Of a stretch of 64,000 bases of DNA, positions 1-8,505 are shown piece after piece (within the stretch, counting starts at the first letter, position 1; the number at the start of each line of letters is the position of its first letter). Below the pieces are notes generated by a model. That model saw only the letters and a program-made list of their open reading frames with translations, made no database searches and was not told the DNA's origin. The DNA is taken from NCBI RefSeq assembly GCF_004349055.1, contig NZ_SMKX01000031.1:1-64000 (forward strand). The letters run 5' to 3'. Source of the DNA: Kribbella antibiotica (GTDB taxonomy: Bacteria; Actinomycetota; Actinomycetes; Propionibacteriales; Kribbellaceae). The position numbers and the translations under genes are program-made.

Positions 1-112
1 CCCCCACCTCCGGCTGGGGCGAACCCGCCGCGTCGCACCCCCGCTTCCGCGGTCCCACTCGCACACCCCAAACCACTCGCTCACCAAATCCCCCAGCCCA
101 AGAACCTCTGTT

Positions 113-880
113 TTAGGGGAGGGTGAGGATTTCGGGGCCGGAGGCGGTGATGGCGATGGTGTGTTCGGCGTGGACGCCGCGGGTGCCGTCGGCGGAGCGG
201 AGGGTCCAGCCATCGGGGTCGATGACGTAGGTGTTGCCGGGGCCGGACCAGAACCAGGGCTCGATGGCGAAGGTGTGGCCGACCTGGAGTTTGAAGCCGC
301 GGCCGGGGCGGCCGCCGTTCGGGACGTGTGGTTCTTCGTGCATGCGGCGGCCGATGCCGTGGCCGCCGAAGTCGAGGTTGGTGCCGACACCGGCGTCCTT
401 GCCGATCTTGCCGATCGCGGCGCCGACGTCGCCGAGGCGGCTGCCGGGCTGGGCGGCGGCGATCCCGGCGGCCAGGGCGCGTTCGGTGATCTCGATGAGC
501 TCCAGGTCCGCGGGGCGCGGCGTGCCGATGCAGAAGCTGGTTGCCGCGTCACCGCACCAGCCATCGATCGAGGCGCCGCAGTCGACGTTCAGCAGATCGC
601 CGTCGGCGAGCTTGAGGTCCGACGGGAGACCGTGCAGGACGGCATCGTTGACCGACGTACAGATGACGCCGGAGAAGGGTTTCGTCGCGAAACCCGGCTG
701 GTAGCCCTCGAACAGGGAGACGGCTCCGGCGGCGCGGAGCACCTCGCGGGCGACCTCGTCGAGCTCCCGCAGTGAGACTCCGACCGTGGCATGTTTCTTC
801 ACGGCCGCCAGCGCGCTGCCGACGACTCGTCCGGCCGCACGCATCGCCTCGATCTCCGTCGGCGTCTTCAGCTCAACCAT
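113..880 (-). CDS. map: type I methionine aminopeptidase
   Basis: Removes the N-terminal methionine from nascent proteins in the cytoplasm. From the ATG at 878-880 the protein has 255 aa, normal for the short type I family. The five metal ligands are visible: D100 and D111 (NVDCG and GWCGD), H174 (GGHGIG), E207 (IEPWF) and E239 (AEH). The substrate histidine is H83 in VLHGLP. I chose this start because an AAGGAGGA ribosome binding site lies about 8 nt upstream; a longer in-frame start at 913 adds 11 unconserved residues. No partner gene is adjacent on the same strand. Actinobacteria often carry two map genes, and nothing here says which one this is. Confidence 0.95.
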   Translation of the reverse strand: MVELKTPTEIEAMRAAGRVVGSALAAVKKHATVGVSLRELDEVAREVLRAAGAVSLFEGYQPGFATKPFSGVICTSVNDAVLHGLPSDLKLADGDLLNVDCGASIDGWCGDAATSFCIGTPRPADLELIEITERALAAGIAAAQPGSRLGDVGAAIGKIGKDAGVGTNLDFGGHGIGRRMHEEPHVPNGGRPGRGFKLQVGHTFAIEPWFWSGPGNTYVIDPDGWTLRSADGTRGVHAEHTIAITASGPEILTLP

Positions 881-975
881 CGGTCCGCGTCCTCCTTGTT
901 CTGGGCCCGCCAAACGTTACCCGTAAGGACACGATCGGGTTACCGCTCGAACTCGGAGGTGCGCCAGGCCGTCCG

Positions 976-2184
976 ATGAGCGATAGACACCGAATCTTGG
1001 GGGCTGTGATGGTGATAGGACGGCGCGCAGTGCTGGGCGCACTGCTGGCCGGCGCGGGGGCAACTGTCGTCGGGGGATGTGCGGACACCGACCTGGGTTC
1101 GCCTGGCGGTCCGCCGAACGGCGGCTCCGGGGGAGTGCCGACGGCAACGGTTCCACGGACGAGTGACCAGAGCCGGCCGGACCGGATCTCGATCGTTGCC
1201 ACCGGCGACGTTCTCCTGCATGAGCGCTTATGGACAACGGCTCGGCGCGACGGTCGCGGCGGTGCCTGGGATTTCGCGCCACTGCTGGCAGGCGTGAAGC
1301 CGCATGTGCAGGCAGCCGACCTGGCGATCGCGCACGTTGAGACACCGCTCGCGCCCATGGGTGGGCCCTACAAGGGTTACCCGCTGTTCTTGGGACCGCC
1401 ACAGATCGCGACGGCACTCAAGCAGACCGGCTACGACCTGGCGACGACGGCCAGTAACCACAGCTTCGATGGTGGCGCGGCCGGCGTCGACCGAACGCTG
1501 AACACGTTGGAGAAGGCCGGTCTGCGGACCGCGGGCACCGCGCGTAACCGCAAGGAGGCCGAGGCGCCGACGATCATCGACGTCCGCGGGGTGAAGATCG
1601 CATCGCTGTCGTACACGTTCGGTTTCAACGGTTTGCCCTACCCGAACGGCCAGACCTGGCGGGCCGGCACACTCGACGCGACCGCGATCAGCCGGATGGC
1701 GAAAGAGGCTCGCGACCGAGGCGCCGAGATCATCGTCGTCAGCTGCCACTGGGGGACCGAGTACTCGGCCAGGATCAACGACCAGCAGCGTGAACTCGCG
1801 CCCCAACTACTTGCCGACAGCAACATCGACCTGGTGATCGGGCACCACGCCCATGTCGTCCAGCCGATGGAACAGCACAACGGTAAATGGGTCGCCTACG
1901 GTCACGGCAACCTGGTCGCGGCGCACCGTCAGCCGAACAGCACCCGGGCCGAGGGCCTGCTGACTCGCTTCACCTTCAAGCGCGACGGTGACAAGTGGAC
2001 CACCGAGCAGGCCGCTTACGCCCCGCTGCTGATGACGGATGCGCTGCCGGTCCGGATTCTCGACGTACGGCGAGAGCTCGCGAAACCGGACCTTTCCGCC
2101 GCCAAGCGGAGCCGCCTGCAGCTGGCGCAGCGCCGTACCGATGAGACCGTCTTCTCGATGGGCGCAACACCAAACAAGCTTTGA
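976..2184 (+). CDS. CapA-family metallophosphatase-like lipoprotein (PGA_cap domain)
   Basis: The family is linked to poly-gamma-glutamate or capsule synthesis, but the reaction is not established for stand-alone actinobacterial members. The N-terminus has GRRAVLG, a hydrophobic stretch and a lipobox-like end at VVGGC, so it is likely an exported lipoprotein, perhaps via Tat because of the RR pair. Metallophosphoesterase-like motifs follow in order: ATGDVLLHE, HVETPL, TASNHSFDGG, SCHWGTEY, GHHAHVVQ and GHGN. The start is uncertain. ATG 976 has GGAGGT 15 nt upstream; ATG 1009 has a GGGGG stretch 5 nt upstream and trims 11 residues. It converges on the ABC exporter genes with a 3-nt gap. Confidence 0.85.
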   Translation: MSDRHRILGAVMVIGRRAVLGALLAGAGATVVGGCADTDLGSPGGPPNGGSGGVPTATVPRTSDQSRPDRISIVATGDVLLHERLWTTARRDGRGGAWDFAPLLAGVKPHVQAADLAIAHVETPLAPMGGPYKGYPLFLGPPQIATALKQTGYDLATTASNHSFDGGAAGVDRTLNTLEKAGLRTAGTARNRKEAEAPTIIDVRGVKIASLSYTFGFNGLPYPNGQTWRAGTLDATAISRMAKEARDRGAEIIVVSCHWGTEYSARINDQQRELAPQLLADSNIDLVIGHHAHVVQPMEQHNGKWVAYGHGNLVAAHRQPNSTRAEGLLTRFTFKRDGDKWTTEQAAYAPLLMTDALPVRILDVRRELAKPDLSAAKRSRLQLAQRRTDETVFSMGATPNKL

Positions 2185-2187
2185 GCG

Positions 2188-3924
2188 TTAGCCGTTCCAG
2201 GACTTCCAGAGCTTGGCATACGACCCCTGGCGCTCAACGAGCTCGTCATGCGTGCCGAGCTCGCTGATCCGCCCGTCTTCCACCACCGCGACTCGGTCGG
2301 CGTCGTGGGCGGTGTAGAGGCGGTGGGCGATGGCGATGACGGTGCGGCCCTCAAGGACGGCGGCGAGTGAACGCTCCATGTGCCGGGCGGCGCGTGGGTC
2401 GATCAGTGAGGTCGCCTCGTCCAGGACCAGGGTGTGCGGGTCGGCCAGCACCAGGCGTGCCAGCGCGAGCTGCTGCGCCTGAGCTGGCGTCAGCGCGTGC
2501 TGGCCGGAACCTACCCGGGTGTTGAGCCCGTCCGACAACGCCTCGGCCCACTCGCGCGCATCCACTGCGGCAAGTGCGTCGTACAGCTCGTTGTCGGTTG
2601 CTGTTGGACGGGCCATCGACAGGTTGTCGCGCAGGGTGCCAACGAAGACATGGTGCTCCTGCGTGACCAGTGCGACCTGTCTGCGCAGCTCGTCCAGCGG
2701 TAGCTCGGTCATGCCGACACCGCCGACCGTGACGCTTCCTGTCCGCGGCGGGTGGATCCCTGCGACCAGCCGACCCAGTGTGGACTTCCCTGCGCCGGAC
2801 GGGCCGACCATGGCGATCCGCTCACCCGGCTGCACGGTCAGCTCCACGCCATGCAGCACGTCGCGACCATCGACGTACGAGAAGCGCACGTCCTGCATTT
2901 CGACCAGCTCACCATCCGGTGTGCGGCCTGACGGTGTCCGGTCATCCGGTACGTCGCTGATGCCAAGGATGCGGGCGAATGCGGCGCCACCGGACTGCAG
3001 TTCGTCGATCCACTGGAGCAGGCGGTCGACGGGGTCAATCAGCTGGTTCACGTACAGAACACCGGCGGTGACGGCGCCAAGCGTGACGTGTCCGTTGAGG
3101 TGCAGCCAGCCACCGAACAGCAGCGTGCCCACGATCGGCACGAGATAGCCGACCTCGACGGCCGGGAACCACCGGGTCCGCAGACCCAGCGTGTACCGCT
3201 CCGCGAGGTATGAGCCGCGGGCATCCTCATCACCGCGGCGGACGCGGTCGTCGTACCGGCGCAGGGCCTCGATCGTGCGCGCGCCCTCGACGGTCTCGGC
3301 CAGAGAGCTCGTCATCTGGGCGTACGCCGCGTTCTCTCGCAGGTAGCCGTCCTTGGCGCGGCGCAGGTACCACCGGGTGCTCAGCCAGAGCAACGGCACC
3401 ATGGCGACCAGTGGGAGCAGAAGCCAGACGCCGACGAGCACAGTGGCTGTCAGCGAGAACAGCAAGGTGATGATCGCGATGATCGTCTCCGGTACGGCGA
3501 AGCGCACCGTCCGCGAGAGCGTGTCGACGTCCCGCGAAGTGCGGGACAGCAGGTCACCGGTGCCGGCGCGTTCGACCGTGCCGATCGGCAGTGCGAGCGC
3601 GTTGTCGACGAAGTCCTCGCGCATCTCGGCCAGCACCTGTTCACCAAGCGCGAACGACCGGTAGCGGGCCCAGCGAGTGAGCAGCGACTGCACAACGACA
3701 AATGCTGCGATCAAGCCGATCACCAGGTTGACGTTGGCTGCCGTCGTCCCACGCTGGACGTCCTGGACCAGGTCACCGATCAGACGCGGCGCAGCGAGCC
3801 CGGCCACCGCAGCGAGCGCATGCAGCCCGAGCGCGATCAGCAGCGCGCGCGGATGCTGACGGACCAAGCGGCGTGCATGCCGACGGATCTCGGCGCTGTC
3901 CGCCACGGGCAGGATCTGCCTCAT
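2188..3924 (-). CDS. ABC exporter half-transporter, subunit with intact Walker motifs
   Basis: A 578-aa half transporter: an ABC membrane domain with about six helices (residues 1-320), then a nucleotide-binding domain. Walker A (GPSGAGKST), Walker B with catalytic Glu (TLVLDEATS), Q-loop (VTQEHH) and H-loop (IAHRL) are intact. The signature LSGGQ is replaced by LTPAQ. Its ATG overlaps the stop of the upstream exporter gene (ATGA, 3921-3924), so the two should be translated together and form a heterodimer. In that dimer only the site made of this Walker A and the partner's SGGQ could hydrolyse ATP. The substrate cannot be told from sequence. Confidence 0.93.
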   Translation of the reverse strand: MRQILPVADSAEIRRHARRLVRQHPRALLIALGLHALAAVAGLAAPRLIGDLVQDVQRGTTAANVNLVIGLIAAFVVVQSLLTRWARYRSFALGEQVLAEMREDFVDNALALPIGTVERAGTGDLLSRTSRDVDTLSRTVRFAVPETIIAIITLLFSLTATVLVGVWLLLPLVAMVPLLWLSTRWYLRRAKDGYLRENAAYAQMTSSLAETVEGARTIEALRRYDDRVRRGDEDARGSYLAERYTLGLRTRWFPAVEVGYLVPIVGTLLFGGWLHLNGHVTLGAVTAGVLYVNQLIDPVDRLLQWIDELQSGGAAFARILGISDVPDDRTPSGRTPDGELVEMQDVRFSYVDGRDVLHGVELTVQPGERIAMVGPSGAGKSTLGRLVAGIHPPRTGSVTVGGVGMTELPLDELRRQVALVTQEHHVFVGTLRDNLSMARPTATDNELYDALAAVDAREWAEALSDGLNTRVGSGQHALTPAQAQQLALARLVLADPHTLVLDEATSLIDPRAARHMERSLAAVLEGRTVIAIAHRLYTAHDADRVAVVEDGRISELGTHDELVERQGSYAKLWKSWNG

Positions 3925-5654
3925 CGGTGCGCCCCCTCGGTCAGGTGTTCTTCTTCGGTCTGTCTGGTCACTGTCTGGCGGTACCGCGGTTCGCTGGCGA
4001 GCAGGTCCCGGTGCTTGCCGGTAGCAACCACGCGCCCGGCCGCAACGAAGATGACTTCATCGACGCGATCCAGCAGTAGCGGGCTCGCAGTCAGTACGAC
4101 GGTGCTGCGCCCTGCGCGGTGCTCGCGGAGCCGGTCCGCGATCCGCGCCTCGGTGTGCGCATCCACGGCCGAGGCCGGCTCGACCAGCACCAGCACGGAC
4201 GGGTCCTTCAACAGGGCACGCACGAGCACCAGGCGCTGCCGCTGCCCACCGGAGAACGACCTGCCCTTCTCCTCGACCTCAGAGTCGAGCCCGTCGGCCA
4301 GCGCGACCAGAACGTCGTCAGCCGAGGCAGTCCAGATCGCAGCGAGCAACTCCTCCTCGGTACGGCGGCCTGTCGGGTCAAGCTCGGTGCGCAGGATGCC
4401 CGTGAACAACTGGGAGCCGGAGTCGCTCACCAGGACTCGCTCACGAATATCGGCACGGGTCGCGCTGGCCAGGGTGACGCCGCCGAATCGGACATCGCTG
4501 GCCAGGTCGTACCGGCCCAGGCGGTCGGCCAACTCGCCGTACACGTCTGCCTCGGCAGCGACGATCGCGGTCAGCAGACCGTCCCGAGCGCGGACTCCGG
4601 AGACCGGGTCGACCAGATCGCCCCGCTCCGGCAGGCGCACTGGGTGGGCTGGATCGGTGATCTCAGGCCGCAGCGACACCACCCGGATCACCCGAGCGCC
4701 CGCGACGAGACCACGCATGAGCTGGTTGACGAACTCGGTCACAGTCCGCAGCGGTAGCACCAGGAAGGTCGCATAGCCGTAGAACGCGACCAGCGAACCC
4801 GCACTGAGCTGACCGCCCAGAGCGAAGTGCGCACCGATGCCCACCACCAGCACCACAAAGGTGCCCGGCAGCAGGATCTGCATCGCGTCCAGCACAGACT
4901 GGATCCGGGCCACCCGGACACCAGCCTGGCGCACCTGCTGCGACTCGCGGCGATACCGCTGCGAGAAGGAGTCCTCGCCGCCGATCCCGCGCAGCACCCG
5001 CAGACCGGCCACGATGTCCGACCCGAGGGAGTTCAGCTCGCCGACCGCCTCCCGCTGGGCGGACTGCCGCCCGTGCAGCGGCCGCAGCATCGGGCCGAGG
5101 CAGAACAACATCACCGGAACGCCGATCAGCACGACCAGGCCGAGCACGGTCGACGTCGACAGCAGGATCGTCGCGACCACGGCGAACGCCACGATCGCAC
5201 CGGCGAAACGGGCGGCCACCTCCATCACGGTCCCGATCGAGGCCAGGTCACTTGCACCGACGCTGACCACCTCGCCGGTCGCCAGGTGCTTGGGCAGCGT
5301 CGCGCCGAGGTCGGCCGACTTCCGCGTGATCACCTGCACCGTCCGGTACGCCGCCATCAGCCAGTTCGTCACCGCGAACCGGTGCCGCATCACCCCGGCC
5401 AGCGCCTGGACGACACCGACCGCGAACAGCGCGGCGCCCCACTGGAGCAGCTTCTCGCCGTTCTTGGCCGCGATGCCCTCGTCGATCGCCTTGCCCAGGA
5501 TCGCCGGGATGAACGCCTGCGACGCCATCCACAGGATCCCGAACGACATCCCGCCCGCGAGCGTCCGAGCCTGCCCTCGTGCGACCCACAGCAGATAGCG
5601 GGCCGGCGAGCGGTCATCGGGGACGCCGGGATCGGCGAGAGGGAGATTTCGCAT
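3921..5654 (-). CDS. ABC exporter half-transporter, catalytically degenerate subunit
   Basis: A 577-aa half transporter with the usual membrane domain (about residues 30-330) followed by a nucleotide-binding domain lacking nearly every catalytic motif. The Walker A position reads AIVAAEADVYGEL with no GxxGxGKS/T. The Q-loop glutamine is replaced (VLVSDSGS). Walker B reads LVLVEP, losing the Asp but keeping the Glu. The H-loop position reads LTASPL. The signature SFSGGQRQRL is perfect. The reading frame is otherwise clean, so this is specialisation, not decay. It is the first gene of a coupled pair with the intact partner. The start is the ATG at 5654; the upstream region to YhhN is only 76 nt. 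Confidence 0.92.
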   Translation of the reverse strand: MRNLPLADPGVPDDRSPARYLLWVARGQARTLAGGMSFGILWMASQAFIPAILGKAIDEGIAAKNGEKLLQWGAALFAVGVVQALAGVMRHRFAVTNWLMAAYRTVQVITRKSADLGATLPKHLATGEVVSVGASDLASIGTVMEVAARFAGAIVAFAVVATILLSTSTVLGLVVLIGVPVMLFCLGPMLRPLHGRQSAQREAVGELNSLGSDIVAGLRVLRGIGGEDSFSQRYRRESQQVRQAGVRVARIQSVLDAMQILLPGTFVVLVVGIGAHFALGGQLSAGSLVAFYGYATFLVLPLRTVTEFVNQLMRGLVAGARVIRVVSLRPEITDPAHPVRLPERGDLVDPVSGVRARDGLLTAIVAAEADVYGELADRLGRYDLASDVRFGGVTLASATRADIRERVLVSDSGSQLFTGILRTELDPTGRRTEEELLAAIWTASADDVLVALADGLDSEVEEKGRSFSGGQRQRLVLVRALLKDPSVLVLVEPASAVDAHTEARIADRLREHRAGRSTVVLTASPLLLDRVDEVIFVAAGRVVATGKHRDLLASEPRYRQTVTRQTEEEHLTEGAHR

Positions 5655-5730
5655 GGTCCCTTCAGGCTAGGCGCCCCCACCGACAACTTGCATGCGAATT
5701 AATCGCGCCTGGACCAGGCATCATCAAGAC

Positions 5731-6360
5731 GTGAAACGAAGCTCGGCCTGGCTCAGCGCATTTGCCGTGATCGCAGTAGTACACCTGGTGACGATCGGGG
5801 TCGGCGACCCCTGGGCTGCCGCGGTCAGCAAGGTGCTGCTGATGCCCGTGCTGGCAGTTTGGGTGCGCCTACGCGGCGGACCGGTCACCCTCCTGGTCGG
5901 GCTGGCCGCATCGCTGGTCGGCGACTTCCTGCTGGAGGTCGACCACCTCATCCCCGGTATGGCGGCCTTCGGCGTCGCGCATGTCTGCTATGTGCTGCTG
6001 TTCGTCCGCCGGTCGCCGCGGCGGTCGCTTGTGGTGGTCACGGCGTACGGCGTGCTCTGGGTCGGCGTACTGGCTCTGCTCTGGCCGGATCTGGGCGATG
6101 TGCGTATCCCAGTGGCCGCCTACTCGCTGCTGCTGATCGCTACCGCGGTGACGAGTGCGTGGAACGGCTGGCGGCCTGGAATCGGCGGTGCGGTGTTTCT
6201 GGTGTCGGATGCGCTCATCGGGGTGGAACTGGCCGGGCATGACTTCGGCGCGCGGCCGTATCTGGTGATGGCGACGTACTGTGCCGCGCAGTACCTACTG
6301 GCGAGCAGTCTGGTTGCGGTAGGTCAGCCGACGGAGCAGGACCTCGAACGGGCCGCGTAG
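5731..6360 (+). CDS. YhhN/TMEM86-family membrane protein (lysoplasmalogenase-like)
   Basis: A 209-aa polytopic membrane protein, mostly hydrophobic, with about seven or eight helices. Family features are AVSKVLLMP near residue 40, GDFLLE near 75 and the FGVAHVCYVLLF segment. Characterised family members hydrolyse the vinyl-ether bond of lysoplasmalogens; whether this one does is inference. The start is probably the GTG at 5731 (VKRSSAW), since an ATG at 5692 adds a charged, non-conserved stretch. Its last 66 nt overlap the convergent DUF418 gene, an unusually long antisense overlap. Confidence 0.82.
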   Translation: MKRSSAWLSAFAVIAVVHLVTIGVGDPWAAAVSKVLLMPVLAVWVRLRGGPVTLLVGLAASLVGDFLLEVDHLIPGMAAFGVAHVCYVLLFVRRSPRRSLVVVTAYGVLWVGVLALLWPDLGDVRIPVAAYSLLLIATAVTSAWNGWRPGIGGAVFLVSDALIGVELAGHDFGARPYLVMATYCAAQYLLASSLVAVGQPTEQDLERAA

Positions 6361-7443
6361 CCCACGGCGGCGCATCAGGTCGGCCATGAGGACGGTCAGT
6401 GCCCAAGTGCCGAGAGCCAGGAGAACGGACTGCCACAGCGTCAGGTGGCTGCCGAGGTCGAGCAGGTAGGGCGCGAATGCGATCGTCCAGACCACGGACT
6501 GCGCCAGATAGCAGGTCAGGGAGCGCTGGCCGGTCGCCTGGATAGCGGTGATGACGGGAGTGCGCCGTACCCGGATGGACCAGAGTGCGATCAGAGCCGC
6601 GTACGCCGGACCGCCCGCAAAACCGGTCAGTGCGTGCAGCCCGGCCAGCGGGACGACGGCAGTGTCGGTCGCGGGCAGCAGGCCAGCGGTGTAGAGGGCG
6701 AGCGGGACTCCACCGAGGAACGACAGCGGGATGCCGATGGCCACCATGAGGCGCAGCGTCCGCTCGTGCTGTTCCGGCCGCTCGTACAGCTTGCGACGTG
6801 CGGCCCAGATGCCGAACAGGAAGGCACCGGCCGCACTGACCGCCACGACCGAGGCGCTCAGGGGAATGGCGATGGCTCGGCCGGCCATCCCCAGCAGCGG
6901 GTTGTGATCGAGCGCCCAGGGGTACATCTCCGCAGCCGAGTCCGGCGGGTTCGGAGTGGACAGGAGAGCATAGGACCACGATCCGAGCAATGCCAACACC
7001 GCTGCGGAGATGAGCAGCCGCTGCTTGCTCCAGCGGATCGCTGAGACCAAGGCAAGCGCAATCAGTCCGTAGGCGCTCAGGATGTCGCCGTAGTAGAGCA
7101 GTACGGCGTGCAGCAGCCCGAGCAGCAGCAGCCACGCCCCCCGGCGGCGGAGCAGCTTGCGGGTGCTCGTCCAGTCGCCGGACTGACGGCGGGCGATCTG
7201 CACCATGCCGTAGCCGAAGAGTGCAGCGAACATCGTGTACGAGCGGCCGTCGACCAGAGTGGTCTCCAGGAACGCGACGATCCGGTCCGGCAGGGTCGTG
7301 GGGATCGGCATCGCGCGGATGTCGCCGACACCTGGCGGATGCAGGAAGCCATGCGTATTGGCCAGCGCGATGAAGAGCAGGAGCAGGCCACGCGCCAGGT
7401 CAGGCCCGAGTGCGCGGTCCTTGAGAGCTGTCGGGCCGGTCAT
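6295..7443 (-). CDS. DUF418 (YeiB-like) multi-pass membrane protein
   Basis: A 382-aa membrane protein starting MTGPTALKDRALGPD. Family features are the N-terminal RALGPDLARG region, the LFIALANTHGF helix and the C-terminal DUF418 segment with TGQRSLTCYLAQS, followed by two more helices. I see about ten hydrophobic segments. The function of DUF418 proteins is not known; export of small molecules or osmotic roles have been suggested. The ATG at 7443 fits the family N-terminus; the frame is open further upstream but that part is not family-like. It overlaps the end of YhhN by 66 nt on the opposite strand. Confidence 0.85.
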   Translation of the reverse strand: MTGPTALKDRALGPDLARGLLLLFIALANTHGFLHPPGVGDIRAMPIPTTLPDRIVAFLETTLVDGRSYTMFAALFGYGMVQIARRQSGDWTSTRKLLRRRGAWLLLLGLLHAVLLYYGDILSAYGLIALALVSAIRWSKQRLLISAAVLALLGSWSYALLSTPNPPDSAAEMYPWALDHNPLLGMAGRAIAIPLSASVVAVSAAGAFLFGIWAARRKLYERPEQHERTLRLMVAIGIPLSFLGGVPLALYTAGLLPATDTAVVPLAGLHALTGFAGGPAYAALIALWSIRVRRTPVITAIQATGQRSLTCYLAQSVVWTIAFAPYLLDLGSHLTLWQSVLLALGTWALTVLMADLMRRRGLRGPFEVLLRRLTYRNQTARQ

Positions 7444-7539
7444 GACTGAGAGCGTAGGCCGTGGTTCGGTCCGGTGACCTTCATCTTGCGTTGGGCAACG
7501 AGTTCCCGGCGGGCCATGTGCACCGCCTGTCCTGGAACC

Positions 7540-8505
7540 ATGCTGGTGATCGCGCATCGCGGAGCAAGTGGGTACCGTCCGGAACACACGCCGGCGGCCT
7601 ACCGCCTGGCCGCGGCCCAAGGGGCCGACTACCTCGAACCTGACCTGGTCGCCACGCTGGACGGCGTCCTGGTCTGCCGCCACGAGAACGAGATCTCCGG
7701 TACGACGGATGTCGCGGACCACCCGGTCTTCGCGGACCGGCGGATCACGAAGGTGGTCGACGGGGAGGCCGTGACCGGCTGGTTCGTCGAGGACTTCAGC
7801 TACACCGAGCTGCGGATGCTGCGGGCCCGCGAGCGGATGCCTGCGCTGCGGTCGGCGAACACGGGCTACGACTGCACCGAGGCGATCCCCACGTTCGACG
7901 ACGTGGTCGCACTGGCCCGGCAGGAGTCGCAGCGGCTCGGCCGGACCATCGGTGTGATCCCAGAGATCAAACACCCGACGTACTTCCGGCGGCTCGGTCT
8001 GCCGCTCGAGGAACTGCTGACCGAGCGCATCCTCGCGCTGGCGCTGCAGCCGGACGAGATCATGATCCAGTCGTTCGAGCCGACCAGTCTGCGCCGGCTG
8101 GCCGTGATGACCCGGGTGCCGCTGGTCCAGCTCGTCGACTCAGAGAGCTCGCCGTACGACTTCCTGCGGGTCGGTGACGGCCGCACCTTCACCGACATGC
8201 TCGACCCGGCCGGGCTGCGGGAGATCTCGACGTACGCGCAGGTCCTGGCTTCGCACAAGGACCTGATCATTCCGCGCACCGCCTCCGGTGAGCTAGGTGA
8301 GCCCACTCGCCTCGTCGACCAGGCGCACCGCGCCGGCCTCGACGTCCAGGCCTGGACCTTCCGGGCCGAGCGGCGCTTCCTGCCGACCAACACCGACTTC
8401 CGCACCGAACTGTCGCGCTTCGCCAGTCTGGGTCTCCAGGGCATCTTCGCCGACCACCCCGACATCGCGGCAGCCACGCTGAAAGCCGCATCGATCTCCG
8501 GCTAG
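7540..8505 (+). CDS. glycerophosphodiester phosphodiesterase
   Basis: Hydrolyses glycerophosphodiesters to glycerol-3-phosphate and an alcohol. The 321-aa protein opens with the GDPD signature AHRGASGYRPEHT, followed by YLEPDL (metal-binding Glu/Asp) and, mid-protein, PEIKHP. The C-terminal part has QAWTFR and ends at IFADHPD, the usual end of the TIM barrel. No signal peptide is visible from ATG 7540, so it looks cytoplasmic. Starts at 7474 or 7516 would add residues, and no strong ribosome binding site decides. Its TAG stop shares the tetranucleotide CTAG (8502-8505) with the stop of the convergent M48 gene. Confidence 0.92.
   Translation: MLVIAHRGASGYRPEHTPAAYRLAAAQGADYLEPDLVATLDGVLVCRHENEISGTTDVADHPVFADRRITKVVDGEAVTGWFVEDFSYTELRMLRARERMPALRSANTGYDCTEAIPTFDDVVALARQESQRLGRTIGVIPEIKHPTYFRRLGLPLEELLTERILALALQPDEIMIQSFEPTSLRRLAVMTRVPLVQLVDSESSPYDFLRVGDGRTFTDMLDPAGLREISTYAQVLASHKDLIIPRTASGELGEPTRLVDQAHRAGLDVQAWTFRAERRFLPTNTDFRTELSRFASLGLQGIFADHPDIAAATLKAASISG

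Noticed and set aside
1-112. Possible end of another gene before map
   Set aside because: One plus-strand frame stays open, but its translation is Pro-rich with no family feature, and the segment is too short to judge.
4827-5702. A 291-codon plus-strand open frame across the ABC exporter gene
   Set aside because: It is His/Arg-rich shadow translation opposite a well-supported transporter.
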